DNA of 64,000 bases from NCBI GenBank assembly GCA_003640385.1, contig RCAB01000320.1:1-64000 (forward strand). The letters are read 5' to 3'. The DNA is from Setaria digitata (taxonomy: Eukaryota; Nematoda; Chromadorea; Rhabditida; Setariidae). A model generated the notes under the pieces. It saw only the letters and a list, made by a program, of their open reading frames with translations, was not told the DNA's origin and did not search any database. This document shows positions 1-12,932 of this stretch, piece after piece; within the stretch, counting starts at the first letter, position 1; each line of letters begins with the position of its first letter. The translations under genes and the position numbers were made by a program.

Positions 1-194
1 AAAAAGGGAAAAGGAGAAAAACTTATTAGTTGTTGATTTGAAAGGATAATAAAAATATTTTAGAAGTATTTTATTATTATTAGGTGTATTTATCAAGTAT
101 ATTATTTATTTGGCATATTTTTTAGATATATTACATATTATTAAATATTTAAGTGTCTTTTGAATCTTTTTTTTTCTTTTTTTTTTTTTTTAAG

Positions 195-2096
195 ATTTCA
201 CGATGTGATGGTAAACGAACGCCGTTAGATGATTTTCTTGCGCATATATCACCAGCGCATCCATCAAGTGAAACTCTTCGACCGGGTCGTCGACGACTTC
301 TGGTCAGTTATCGACATCAGTCAGCTGTAAGTTGATTATGATATGATAATGTATGTTAAATGAATCATCATAGCATTTTACTGTCAAGAATTGGCACTGT
401 GAAGTGATTTTTTTAGGAATTGGGTGATTCATGTTCACGTTATATTCCATCAACATGTGGAAATGATCCAAATACTTCATTTATGTCAACATCAAAGGAT
501 GGTCAACATAAATCTAATGATAGGGTTGATGCGACAACAGATACCGATACTTTATTAGGTAAATTAATTAGCAGAATGTGTTTGCTTATATTAGAAAAGT
601 TAATTTATGCATAATTTTCCCTTCTTTCATGATAATACTATGGGTGACACTTTTATCGTTGACTCAGAAAGGTTTATGCATTGATTCTTTTTTCTTTTTT
701 TTTTATATATATCCATTTCATTTTTTCTTCTCTTCTTTTCCTTCTTTGGTTTTGTTTTTTGTTTTTTGTTTTTTTTTTTTTGACTCTTAATATTGTTAAC
801 AAAGCAGTGAAATGCATTACGATCCCTTAATTTCCATAAATTTTCATTCTAAAAGCTTCAAAAGACTTCGATCCTTTCTCTCTCTCTCTCTCTCTCTGTT
901 TCTGTATTTGTGTCTCTCTGTGTCAAATTGTTAAAAGAGAAAGGGCACATTTTAAAAATTTATCATTGATGTTAAATTTTTTGTCTTTCTTTTCTTATAG
1001 ATGATGCGAAATAAGGCTTAAATTGTTTCATTTAAATAATAAATGTAGTATCTTTTTCTTTTCTCAAAAAATACAGCCATTTTTATATGTCATTTAGTCT
1101 TCGTCTTAATTTCATTTGAGATACGAAAACAGTTTCACACCAAGTAATGGATATTTTATAGACTTTGAGATTTTTATTTGTAAAAAAAAAAGTAATTTTT
1201 ACTATTAAATTCTAACATTTTATCGGTGAAAATTATCTTCTATTTTTTTTTTTTTTTAAATGAAATTTCACATATGAAGAATAAATTATAGAGCAGAAAA
1301 AAAAATATGTTGTATTATTTTTATCGAAATATATCAAAGAAAAAAAAAAAACGAAAAAAAGGAAAATTTGAAATATAAAAATTTTATTTTTTATATATGA
1401 ATGAAATGATAGATGGAATGTATAGGAAGAAAGGGATAAAGGCCATCCACCAAAAAGTTGAGAAATTTAAGTAATATTTATATTTCTTTATTTACATATG
1501 CAACAATTCTTAACCTCTGTAATAGTAGCTCGCTGTATGGATAAAGTATTTAAAATTGAAATATTTCTTCCTCTCTTGCAGTAGAAATTAGTGTTTAAAA
1601 AAAAAAAAAAAAATTTAAATAAGAATATATGNTCTCTCTTGCAGTAAAAATTAGTGTTTAAAAAAAAAAAAAAAAAAATTAAATAAGAATATATGCTTGC
1701 TTTAAAAAACTAGATTATTTATCATTTCATTGAAGAATATGTAATTTTCAAGAAAAAAAAAAAAAAAAAACAAAAGAAAAGAATAGAAATCATTTAAATA
1801 TAATTTTCATGTTAATTAATTATTGATTGATATTTTATCACATATATGTATACTGTCAATGTTTAGCAAAATATTCATATAATAGATAATTTTTAATTTA
1901 TTATTTTGTTACTTGATTCAAGTAATTAAGAAAATGAGATTTATTAGGATGTAATTTTTTTCTTTTTTTTTTTTTTTTTTTTTTTGGTAAATTGAAATGC
2001 TAATTCATCATTCGACATCTACATGCATCATTACATTTCTTTCTTTCTTCCTTTTACTCATTTACAGAGACCGGTCGATTTCATTTCATTTTTTTT

Positions 2097-2151
<55 letters not shown>

Positions 2152-4782
2152 NCTTTTTTTTTAGCCAAAATGATGAGTGTATAGCAAGTTGACCTTTTAG
2201 TAATACTGTACAAACTCAAACAGGATTGGTTATTTCAGGGTACATTTAATTTTTAACAGTCGTGGAAATATGATATGTGAAAGGGGAAAAGGAGGGAGAG
2301 GTAGAAAGGAAAGAGATTTATGTAATGAGAGTACTGAAATTTACTTGAACTAGTTTCTGTTTTTTTTTTTTTTTTTATAAAATTTAGCAGATTATATATG
2401 TATATATATTTTGGGGAAGGGAAGGGGGGGAATAAGAGGAAAAAAATTAGGAATTGTAGCACTTTTTTTTTTTTTTTTTTTTTCATTTCGATCTTTTATT
2501 GTATCAGAATAATTCATTTATTGGATTTATTTATATTTTAATGATAATGTTAAATGAGTTAGGTAGGTTGATAAGAGTAATGATTAATGATATAATCATT
2601 GGAAATTTATCGTTTCGCAATTTTTTTTTTTTTTTACTACTTATTGAATGTCGAATATATTTTAATAGTACTTATACTAATTAGTTAGCTCCCTCCTTTA
2701 GAATTAGGGAAGAGATAATGAAAAGATTTTTTTTTTTATTGTTAATTGAGGGCTGTTGTTTTAATTTTAGTACTTGAGATGATTTATTACAAATTTGACA
2801 TTTTAATTTTTTGCTACAAATTAAGTGCATATTCTGACATATTTTTGATATCTATCAGTTGCTGAAAAAAAAAGAGTGGGGGAAGATGGTGAATGGGGAG
2901 GAGAGATAATAAATTCAGTTACAAATTTACTAATTTAATTTGTTTTTATTCCTATTTGTTAAATTCATAGTACTACCGAGAAAAAAAAATTAGTCTTTTA
3001 AGTTTATTTCGAATTCATTATTTTACAATTTTATTCTTTCTTCCTTTCGAATAATTTTTTTTTTTTTTTTTTAATATATATAATGGATTTGGGAAACCTT
3101 GCAGTTCATTTTATTTTTTTCCCTTCTTTTTTAATTTTCATTTATAATTTTTTCTTTTTCATTCGAAAAATGTTAACATAGCAGAAAGAAAGAAGTTGAA
3201 TGGGATGTAATTGGCTATCATTATCATTGCTGCGATTATTATGATTATTATTAACATTATCATTATCATCACTAGTTCTATTATTAATTACCATTGTTAT
3301 TATCACTGTTATCTTGTAAAACAAGTTTGTTCATATTAGCTCTGATCGTAACGACTATAGCATTCTTCCTGTTTCTGAAAGCTAAAAAAAAAAAAAAAAA
3401 CCGGATAGGAAGGATATTATTGTATAACTGACAATTCCATTTGGCATTTTGGACTGGTTATTATTATTCATCATTATAATAAAATACTGTTTATGAAATT
3501 AAAAAAAAAAAAAAAAAAAAAAAGGAGAGAGAGAGAGAGAGGAAGGAAGGAAAAATGTACTTCAGATTAATAACGGCAGTTACATAGGAAGGGAATGAAT
3601 TGCGAAATTAATTGATGAGATTATCCATTTCGAGTTTTTTAATTTTTAAAATATTCTTTATATTTTATATATAAATTATCTCAGTGATTGTAATCTATTA
3701 CATATTTTGAGATGAAATTAATTATCATAAGAAGTAGAGGAATTCAGTTGTTGAAGGTACTGGTAATGAAACATTTTAGCATTGATTATTTTGTTTTTGT
3801 TTTTTCCTTTTTCTTTTATTCCTAGCTTAAAACATTGCGATCCAAAAAGCTATTAATTATATTATGTAGATATAAACAAATTTTTGCATTTTTTAAATTT
3901 TACTGTAGAAAAAAATTTCTGGGTGGAAAGGGGAGGGGGAAAAAAAAAAGGAATTAAATAATTAATTGAAAGGTATTTGTATGTATCAAATATTTTTGGT
4001 ATTGTTTAAAGAAAAGAGAGAGAAAGAGAAAAAACCAGAATTTTCTTTCATAATTTTGATGTTTGTCGCTGAGAAAATTAAATATAAATATTTGCTATGA
4101 TCAATTAATCTTTAGCACATTTGCTTATTTTCATTTCCTTTACTCAAAAAGACTTAAAATTATTATTTACTCAGAATGTTTAGTTTATCCATCTTAGACC
4201 TGAAAGTATAGCAAATAAAATGGAAAAAAAAAAAGAAAGAAAAAAGTAAATTAGTGTATTGATTATATAAATAAACATTCATTTAATTTAACCAAAAACC
4301 AATATATTTCTCCACACCTTAACATATAATATTATGTGCTATAGAAAAAAAAAGGAGGTAAAAAGAAATAAAGCTAAATTAGAAGTAGTTTTGGGAGAGG
4401 AAAAAAAAAACAGGTATTTTATTTACCTAATTAAAATTAATTTCATAGTGTCCCGTATTGTCTGTCATCTTGTCCTTCCTCTCTCGTTTTTTTTTTTTTT
4501 TTTGCAGTTTTCTCATGAAGCTAAAATGAAATTTACTTAAATTTTTATGCAGTCAGAAATAACTCAGATAGATTTTTGTTGTTTGTTTAAATGGTCATCT
4601 AACAATACTGTCTATGCGTCTTCAAATCCTCTTTTGTTAGCTAAGTTTAAGAAGCATTTTTTTTTTTTTTTCTAAAGATATTTTATTTGGAAAAAAACCG
4701 GAATTTTTCGAAACTATCGAAAGAAGAATAAAAAAGTAGGAAAGGTTTAGATTGGTTAATTTTTCAAGTTTCAAAGAATTGA

Positions 4783-4818
<36 letters not shown>

Positions 4819-7800
4819 GTTATATGGATATATGTATTTTCAGGAATATATATTACTACAAAAATATTACATACTAAAAAAAACAAATTTTTTTTTTCTT
4901 TTACCTTGTATAATATCCTAAATTTGTTTAAATAATTTAACTATATTTTAATTTTTTTTTTTTTCATTTTGTTCACTTCGCCTTTCCTTCATCCATCTCA
5001 AATTTATGAGAATAATAAATATGTAATATAAATGGCAAATTATTATATTTATACAGTATTTTTGGAATTTCACATAGGTAACGTAACATATGTTCCAATA
5101 ATGAAATATGATTTTCTTTTTTTTTTTTTTCATTTTTCGGCAATCAAAATAATTGCAAATTTTAGAGTTTAATAAAATATTAATGTGTTTAATAGCGATG
5201 GAAGAGTTAAAATTGAAATTTTTTACAAAAAATATTGAAAATGTTAAGGAAAAATAATTATTAATTAATTCTTTTTTTTTTTTGTGATTTTAATGTTATT
5301 CCAGGTTGCTAGATATAGTGTTTCATATTTTTTCCACTATTTCATATTTATTTTATGAAGTATTTTGTTATCTTTATATTAATAAATTATGATTGGTACT
5401 AATTCATTTATGTATATATTTTATAATTTTTCAAATTGCTCCACTAATATATCATCAATATTAGCTAGTATTATTGGAAATGTGATATTTCTGATTAATT
5501 TGTTCATGTCATATTCTTACGATAAATCCAGAATAATATTCACTGATACAGTGATGGAGATGTAGTTGAAAATAGCCAGTAGTAATTTTGATATAAAAGA
5601 CAGATTTGGAGAGCAGAAGGATTTTTTTTTTTTTTTTTTTCTTTTTTAAATAAACTTTTTTATTTTTCTCTTCATTTTACTTACTTATATTTGCCTTCAA
5701 GTGATCAGTGTTGCAAGTTCAAAGTTCAGAGTTTCATTTATCAATAATTTATAGGATTCTTCCATCGTATATTCATTATTTAATTATGATGCCAATTGAT
5801 ATTCAGTCATATGAAGTTACAATAGGTGCATTGAATTAGCGCATATGATAAACATTAATTGTAATTAGAAAGATGATGAGCATTAAATGTAATTAGCGCA
5901 AATATTAATAGCACCTCTATTGCTGCTATTATTTGAGTTATAAATGATATATATCTCAAAATGGAAGAGATCATTTTGGTTTGAGAAATTAAAAAAAAAA
6001 AAATTATAAATATATGTAAGTTTAAATTTTTTTTATTTATTTCATTTGCATAATTGTCAAGTTTTATATTACTGTGAAAACAAATCAATAAATGTGGCAA
6101 AAAATTAAAAATTTTTCATTTGTTAAATAATTAGTAAGAAATTAAAAATTTTCATTTAACAGATAATGACTGATAAAAGGAATTAATTTACATGATAAAA
6201 TTTTTATTAAAAAAAAAAAAAAAAATTAATTTATAATTTTCAGATACCAGGCAAAATGATATATCGTTTATTGGAGGTGGTGGATCGTTAACATGTCACT
6301 CCTGTAAACATGTATGCACTGATGTTTGGAGCCTTCTTAAACATGTCTTCATTGCTCATGGCCTTCGTATCTGTGAGGTTAAACTTTTCATTAATTAATT
6401 TTTCTTTTTTTTTTTTTTTTCTTACAAAATTTATTTATTTATTTTTTTAAATAGTTTATAAATTAATTTTGATTTGGTAAATTAATATTACTATAGCATT
6501 AGTTGCATTGTAATAGTGTAAAATGAGTGAAAGAAAAAGAAAGAAGAAGAAAAAAAAAATTTAGTTATTATATTCTTCAATGGAATAATCATATAAATTA
6601 CTAATTTATTAGTTAAAAATTAAAACATAATAAAATTTATAGCCTAGCCAAACAGTATTATACATATTTTTATAATTTTTTTTTCTTTTTTTATCAAATT
6701 AATTTTTTTTACAATTTTTTATCAATAAAAAATTTCTGTTCATGAAGCTATGATTTTTTTTTTTTAGTGATTAGATTCAGATTATTAGCTGTAGATATTT
6801 TTTTTACTTCTTATATTGTCGTTATTTTGATGATTCTTGAAAGTGCTTTCCTATTATCCAATGTTTTTCTCTAGCACAGTTTCATTCATTATAGCTTTAG
6901 CAGTTAGATGTTAATTTACCAACGTTTAAATTTCATTTAAATTAATTTCCAAATAATCATTCCTTTACAATAATTACAAAATTTTATTTCGTAATTTTAT
7001 TTCAGTTTTTTTTTTTCACTATTTTAACTTGGATATTTCAGGAAGAGATGCCATGTATGCCTCGAACAAGACTACCAAAATCGACGGTAATTACCTCATC
7101 ATTATCATCATCATCATCATCATCATCGTCATTATTAGCACCAAAAACATCAATGCCTCCACCACCTCTTACATTTGCAGCTCCATTTAATGCTTCCACC
7201 ACAAAAAATAAATTGAATGGTTTGTTTGTGTCAAAAAATTTTTCAAATCTAAAAAGAAAAAAAAAGGACAAAAAACAAAAATTATATGTAAATATTCTAG
7301 TATTCATCGAAAGTTTTTCTACTCAAAACTTGCTAAACTATCATTTATGCATTATTATATTGATCTGATAATTTAGGTAAAGGTGGCTTCAGTTTGAATG
7401 CATTTTGTTCTGAACGACTTAAAGAGATTGCTGAAAAAGCAGGTAAAAGAAATTTCCGGAAATTGACTTAAAAACTAGTTCAGTTTTTCAATTCTTCATT
7501 GTGCGCTATTCCTATCGTGAACGACAATTGTGAGCATAAGAACAGAAAGCATTTTTTTTTTTTTTTTTTTGATATTTGAATTCCCAATACAATACATTAT
7601 ATAACAGCTTAGTAATTTTATGTCAATTGCCTATTCAACCTGTTCATTTTTTTTTTCTTTCTTTCTTTCTTTCTATTTGTAAATTAATCTTTTTAAAATT
7701 TTTACTTAAAAAGAAAATCAGAAGATATATTTATTTTGTAAAAATATATGCATATGTATTTTTTTTTCCCCTTCCAGGTGAACCATTGAATGATTTGCGT

Positions 7801-8177
7801 CATGTGGTAAGCCCATCGACATTGTCATCTCGAACAACAAGCGAACAGCATCTAAAAGCTAGCACTATTAAAAGGTTTTTCTTTTTTCTTTTCTTTTGAA
7901 AATTTTATACTTCATTTTCATATCCTATCATTATGATGCTGATAATGTGATTACGATAATCGCAATTGCATTTGGATGCTTTACATGTTTCACTACTGAT
8001 TATAGATGATAAATTAATTTCAGAATACAGCATTCAGAGAATACCGATGAAGAGCATTCAAATAGTGGTAATGCTTCTACGACCGTTTCAACTGCAGCAT
8101 TTCTTCCTGGTTCAACTCTCAGCAATGTTTCCAGTTCACTTACTGCTGCTACATTAGCTGCAGTTGCTTTACAACAA

Positions 8178-8208
<31 letters not shown>

Positions 8209-11200
8209 AACAACAACAACAGCAACAACAGCAACAGCAACAGCAACAGCATCCTTCTTTACAGGTTCTATTATTACAGTTGTGAAATTTTTTGAAACAA
8301 ATTGCAAAGTATTATTATTGTCTTAAATATTGAGGTGGGTTATTTAATAATTGCATATAAATTATAGTGTGATTAATTTTGAAAGATTATGAATTTATTG
8401 ATAAAATTGCTAAAGAATATGTGTTAGTTGTGAGGGATTTCAGAGGTATAGCAATGAACTGCTTCAAATTTTGAGTAAAAATAAGACTGAGCAATAAATA
8501 AACAGCAATAGGGAACGGGTATTTGTTTTATCGACAAGCTATCTTGAATACTGGAAAGGTTTATAAGTTACATTATTTCTTAATACTTATCTTTTATTAT
8601 AATCAATAATTCTAAAATTATTTTTCCACGAGTTTTGTTATTTTTGTTCATTAGCATTTATATTTATTATTTATTATTATGATCAAAATTTTAAGATGTT
8701 GTTATTTAATATTTAAATTTGTAGAATTTTTGGATGCAACCAAATATACCTAATATGCTGGCGTTGATGCAGGAATATTATGCGCAATTTTCTTTAAATA
8801 ATGCTGCATCTTATTTGCTTAGTGCTAATAGTCCATCTGTTACACCGACAACTAATAGTGGAAGTGCTTTCAATGCAATTACCAAAATTACAAGGTATTT
8901 TCTTTGTTCAGCAATTATGGATAGTAAAATTCGAAAATTATTATGATTAACTTTTTTCACTAATTTAGTAAGAAATATCATCTCAATTCGTTCAGATTTA
9001 ATTCATTTTGAAGTTTTTTTATATCGGAGAGAAAAAGGGATATTAGATATTAGAAATACAAATCACATAAGAGTTAACAGTACATATATGGGACCTCTTT
9101 TTTTTTTTTCCTTTTTAGCAGTCCTGAAGAACCATCACCTGTAGCATCAAATTCAGCAGCACATTCACTTGGATTGCATGGTTACGGGAGATCCGACTCC
9201 ACTACACAAGATCAACTTTCAAGTCCAGGTGTAAAGCAAGGAACTTGGAATGGTTTGGGAACATTTGGAAGTAAAAGACAACGATCATCCAATAATGGTT
9301 CAGAAACGTTATCACCAGCAACACCATCAGGTGCTCCACTACACAACAAGTTATCAAGGCTTGATGATGAAAGGTTATTTATTTTCGATTATTTTTTTTT
9401 TTATTTTTTGTCATCAATTTGAGGTTACTTTCTTCATTTATTACCAATTCATCGTGTGAGGTGAGATTTTTCTAGTTTTTTTATTGCATGACAAAATTAT
9501 TTTTAAAATAATTGAAAGGAAAAAGAAAAAAAAAAGTGTAGTGAGGATTATAAAGTTGTCTCTTATCTTTCTTTTTTTCATGTTGCTTTGTTGAAAATTT
9601 AAAAAAAAAAAAAAGAGGAAAACGAAAAAAGTACCTTTATTAATAAGAAATAAATTTATCAAAAAAGTCTTTTTTGAAATTTAAAAAAAAATTTGTTGGA
9701 GGATCAGAAATGTATTAATATAAGTAATAATATAATGTAACAATAATAATATGATAATAATATAACAATAATATGATTATAATATATAATATAGTACAAT
9801 ATAATATAATAGTATTATATTATATTATATATAGTATAAATATAAATATAAATACAAAATATAGTATAATATAATAATAGTATTATTCTAATATAATGTA
9901 ATGATATAATAGTAAGTATTAATATGAAATATAATTTCNTATATAATAATAGTATAATTCTAATATAATGTAATGATATAATAGTAAGTATTAATATAAA
10001 ATATAATTTCCTTTTCATCTCCTTTTTTAGCTAATCTATTTTCATTATTTGTTGTATGCAAATAATTCTATTTGTATGATTCTTGCAGTAATGAAGATAC
10101 AAAATCGGCAATGCTAAATGTAGTGGATGATGATGATTTAGCATTCGCTGAACCAGCAGCACGGCGCGATACAAATGCTAAGAAGGATCGCTGTACATTC
10201 TGTTGCAAGGTTCTTCTTTTAAATTAAAAATTAAAAATAAGTGAAAATTGGGATGAAACAAATTTCAAGCATTAATAAAAGGCACTTTTTTTAACCAGTA
10301 GTGTTTTATTTACTCTTTATCAGTTATATTCTGATGTTCAATCTTTATTCGATATGGTGCAAAAAGTTAAAACTTTACAATAACTGATAACATCAAATTT
10401 AATTTTCTTTTTTTTTTTTAATTCCGAATAATATGTTGAACTTTTTGTTAATTTTTTTTATATTTTGTAGGTTTTTACAAATCGTTCTAATTTGATTGTC
10501 CATTTACGAAGTCATACGGGAGAAAAACCTTATAAATGTCGACTTTGCTCATATGCTTGCGCACAAAGCAGCAAATTAACCCGGCATATGCGGACTCATG
10601 GCCAGCAGGGAAAGGTTTGTAATTAGTTTGTAAGCATTCGAAATATTATATATATTATATTATATATATATATATAGCATTTCGATTCATCTCTTAAAAT
10701 AATTTCAATGAACTGCTTAAAATTACCGAAAAAGAAAGAGTATGATTGACTGGATGTTTTTTTTTATTTACTGTGAAACTGTGAAAAATTTACTTTTTTT
10801 TTTTTATTTACTGTTTTTTTTTTTTATTTACTATAGAAAATATATTGTTTTATTTATTTATTTATTTTTTTCAGGAAACTTACCATTGCAACATTTGTCA
10901 AATGCCATTTTCGGTGCATTCAACGCTCGAGAAGCATATGCGAAAATGTGTCGTTGCAAATAATCAAAATCGTGAAAATACTCAACAATTCTCTCCTGCT
11001 GATACAGCAAATAGTTTGTTTTCTTTTAATTTGCCGAGGGAGCACTGTTTTGTTTCATTTTCTTGTGTCGATTTTAATCAATTCTAATCAAATCATGCTA
11101 ATCTTTGTGACAATAAATTTGTTCGTACTTTACCAATCATTTGAAATTTCATTGGTTCAAAAAAATTTCGTTGTATTTTTAAATGTTCATTTTATTAGTT

Positions 11201-12655
11201 AAAGAAAAAACAAAAATAAAAAAGAAAGAAATTTTAGCAATTGATAGTCCAGGTAAAGCTGCAGCTGCAGCAGCATCGACACTTGCTGATGCTACATCGC
11301 TTCTTGCATTTTCGAGTGTATCTTTAAATGGCTCACATTTACCGGCAAATATTACTCAGAGCAATCAAATTGTCCTGAATTGGTTACAGGTAAAAAATAT
11401 TGTTTCTTTGGTGGATGGATGGATGAATGAGGGATGTTATGTAATAAAGTGACAGCGAAAAGAAATTTATCAGATTTCTTTTTTTTTTTTTTTTAATTTT
11501 CATTCTTCACAGTTTCTTCACAAAAAGTCCTTGAATTTTTTTTTTATTTTTTTATTTATTTTTATTTTTATTTTTTTTTACGTGATAGAAGAATTTATGT
11601 CGGAAATAAGAGTGAAGGTATTTGAATTCTGTTATAAGTTTTCCTTTTATACAGATGAAGATATTGCACGATAATAATAGCAGTTATTATTATTATTTTC
11701 TTATGTAATAGTTTTATTTCTTATTTTTTCTCATTTTCTTATTTTCAGGCAATGAATGTAAATCGAAATCCAACACCAGCGCCAACAACACCAACAAGTA
11801 TTAGTGGTATTGGTTCAGGTGATGGGCATCGTATTAATAGTAATAATGGTATGGTACTTCCAAGTGGAAAAGAAGAGAATCAAAATACAGGTGGTACTGG
11901 TGTTGTTACTGGTGGTGGTGGTGGTGGTGGTGGTGGTGGTAGTAGTAGTGGTGGTGGTGGTGGTGGTGATGGTGGTGGTGGTGGTGGTGGTGGTGGTATT
12001 GTTGGTGATGGTAGTGGTGGTATTGTTGGTGCTACAGGTGGTGAAGATGAGGAAATGATGGTTGAAGAATGTGAATCATTTTCTGATATGCAAAAAACTC
12101 TTCTGAAACAGGTATTTAGAAGTGATCTTCATTCATAGAGTGTAAATAAAAAATTGACAATGACTTCTGAATGAATCATTTCTCATTGCTTTTCTTTGTT
12201 GTTTTGGTTTTTGAAATTTTGAAGTTATTGTTTGAAAAGGAGAAAGAAAAAAAAAAAAGAAAAAAGGAACAGTAACATAGGGAATTTGACAAAAATTATT
12301 TATACTATTATTGGAAGTACTTGGTGTCGTTATTTAAGGAATACTAAGACATTTCTTTTTTTTTTTTTTTTAGAGTCTTATTAAGGAAGACTAAATGAAT
12401 TGAGGAACTTGAAAGTTTAGGGTTTGGGTTGAATAAATGTGTGTGGTTATTGAATATTATGTTCTATCTTTTCGAATAATTTTGGAAGAGAGGAAAGAAG
12501 TTATCAGTAGGAAAATTGAAGTAATCCAAGTAGAAAGTAAAAGATTTGAAAGATATGTTTAAAATGCGTTGGATTACTTATGGAACATTCTCATTTTCCT
12601 TATTTCCAGATGAATATTCCTTATCAAAGTTTCATCTAAGTTTAAACTAGTAATT

Positions 12656-12689
<34 letters not shown>

Positions 12690-12932
12690 ATAAACATTAG
12701 GATGATATATTTGCAATAAATATATCAAATTAAGAAAAGAAAGAGAGGGAGAAAAAGGAAAGTAAGGAATTATTTAAAAAGACGTGCCTTTTATCAATTT
12801 CATGAAGATTTATTATTATTAGGAAAGATGGCTCCTCTGCATTAGGGTTATAATTTTGTAAAAGTTAATTTGAATTAATTAAATTTGATTTTTCTTTTTT
12901 TCTTTCAGGAGACTGCCGCATTATCGTCATGA
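195..12932 (+). CDS. bcl-11: BCL11-family C2H2 zinc-finger transcription factor (5' partial)
   Basis: Nuclear DNA-binding regulator. Exons 195-326, 417-558, 6244-6377, 7042-7219, 7377-7442, 7778-7874, 8024-8264, 8725-8894, 9119-9373, 10089-10209, 10471-10614, 10875-11013, 11238-11389, 11749-12111, 12909-12932; all phases join, giving about 785 residues in the window. Exon 3 has a finger (CHSC...[11 protein letters not shown]) matching BCL11 finger 1. Exons 10-12 carry a three-finger cluster (CTFC...HTGEKPYKC...[11 protein letters not shown]...[18 protein letters not shown]) that matches the last three BCL11 fingers almost residue for residue. [11 protein letters not shown] block recalls the family motif FSRRLRELA. 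The first exon only weakly resembles the N-terminal BCL11 finger. Odd points: the middle finger pair of vertebrate BCL11 is absent, and there are Ser, Gln (26) and Gly runs. A 5.7-kb intron follows exon 2. The protein ends in the short exon ETAALSS. Family assignment is firm; the exact start is upstream of the window. Confidence 0.9.
875..897. repeat. (CT)n microsatellite in bcl-11 intron
   Basis: Uninterrupted CT dinucleotide run of about eleven units, inside the 5.7-kb second intron of the bcl-11 model. Confidence 0.9.
1570..1695. repeat. Direct duplication joined by one N (probable assembly artefact)
   Basis: Two near-identical copies of about 62 bases (1570-1631 and 1633-1695), each with CTCTCTTGCAGTA, a long A run and AATAAGAATATATG, are separated by a single N at 1632. 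They differ by one substitution and by A-run length. A single unknown base between overlapping ends is typical of contig ends that were joined instead of merged. Lies in an intron. Confidence 0.8.
2097..2160. repeat. Long poly-T tract with one N
   Basis: More than 50 consecutive T with a single N at 2152; length is certainly unreliable. A similar tract with an N ends at 15992. Confidence 0.9.
3524..3541. repeat. Short (GA)n tract after poly-A in bcl-11 intron
   Basis: GAGAGA run directly after a 23-base A run; simple-sequence DNA in the large intron, no function seen. Confidence 0.75.
4783..4822. repeat. (AT)n microsatellite in bcl-11 intron
   Basis: Alternating AT/TA run, interrupted by single G bases (ATGTAT), within the large second intron. 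Confidence 0.85.
7090..7137 (+). repeat. Coding TCA/TCN repeat (poly-Ser) in bcl-11
   Basis: TCA/TCG/TCC codon run inside exon 4 of the bcl-11 model, encoding a serine-rich tract followed by a Pro-rich patch. An internal GTAATT at 7087 would be a possible donor but its phase does not fit the next exon, so read-through is preferred. Confidence 0.75.
8172..8249 (+). repeat. Coding CAA/CAG repeat (26 Gln) in bcl-11
   Basis: Twenty-six consecutive glutamine codons, mixed CAA and CAG, within exon 7. Codon mixing suggests moderate stability rather than a pure expanding repeat. Confidence 0.9.
9700..10010. repeat. AT-rich tandem-like block with N-joined duplication in bcl-11 intron
   Basis: Almost pure A/T sequence built of ATAATA/TATAAT words. 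From about 9859 a block containing TAATATAATGTAATGATATA is repeated after the N at 9939 with small differences. The second half is probably a mis-joined contig overlap; the first half is ordinary low-complexity intron. Confidence 0.7.
11890..12042 (+). repeat. Coding GGT repeat (poly-Gly) near the bcl-11 C terminus
   Basis: Long GGT run with a few AGT, GAT, ATT and GTT codons in the penultimate exon, encoding a glycine-rich segment of about 50 residues followed by an acidic stretch ([12 protein letters not shown]). The same bases read as poly-Val in another frame, which is a shadow. Confidence 0.85.

Noticed and set aside
153..194. Phe-rich start of the first frame as coding sequence
   Set aside because: It is the poly-pyrimidine tract of the acceptor ending at 194; coding begins at 195.
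7038..7307. Minus-strand frame with poly-Asp opposite the bcl-11 serine exon
   Set aside because: It is the complement of the TCA repeat; the plus-strand frame has matching phases on both sides and the minus frame has none.
11804..12058. Poly-Val frame over the GGT repeat
   Set aside because: Frame shadow of the poly-Gly coding exon of bcl-11.
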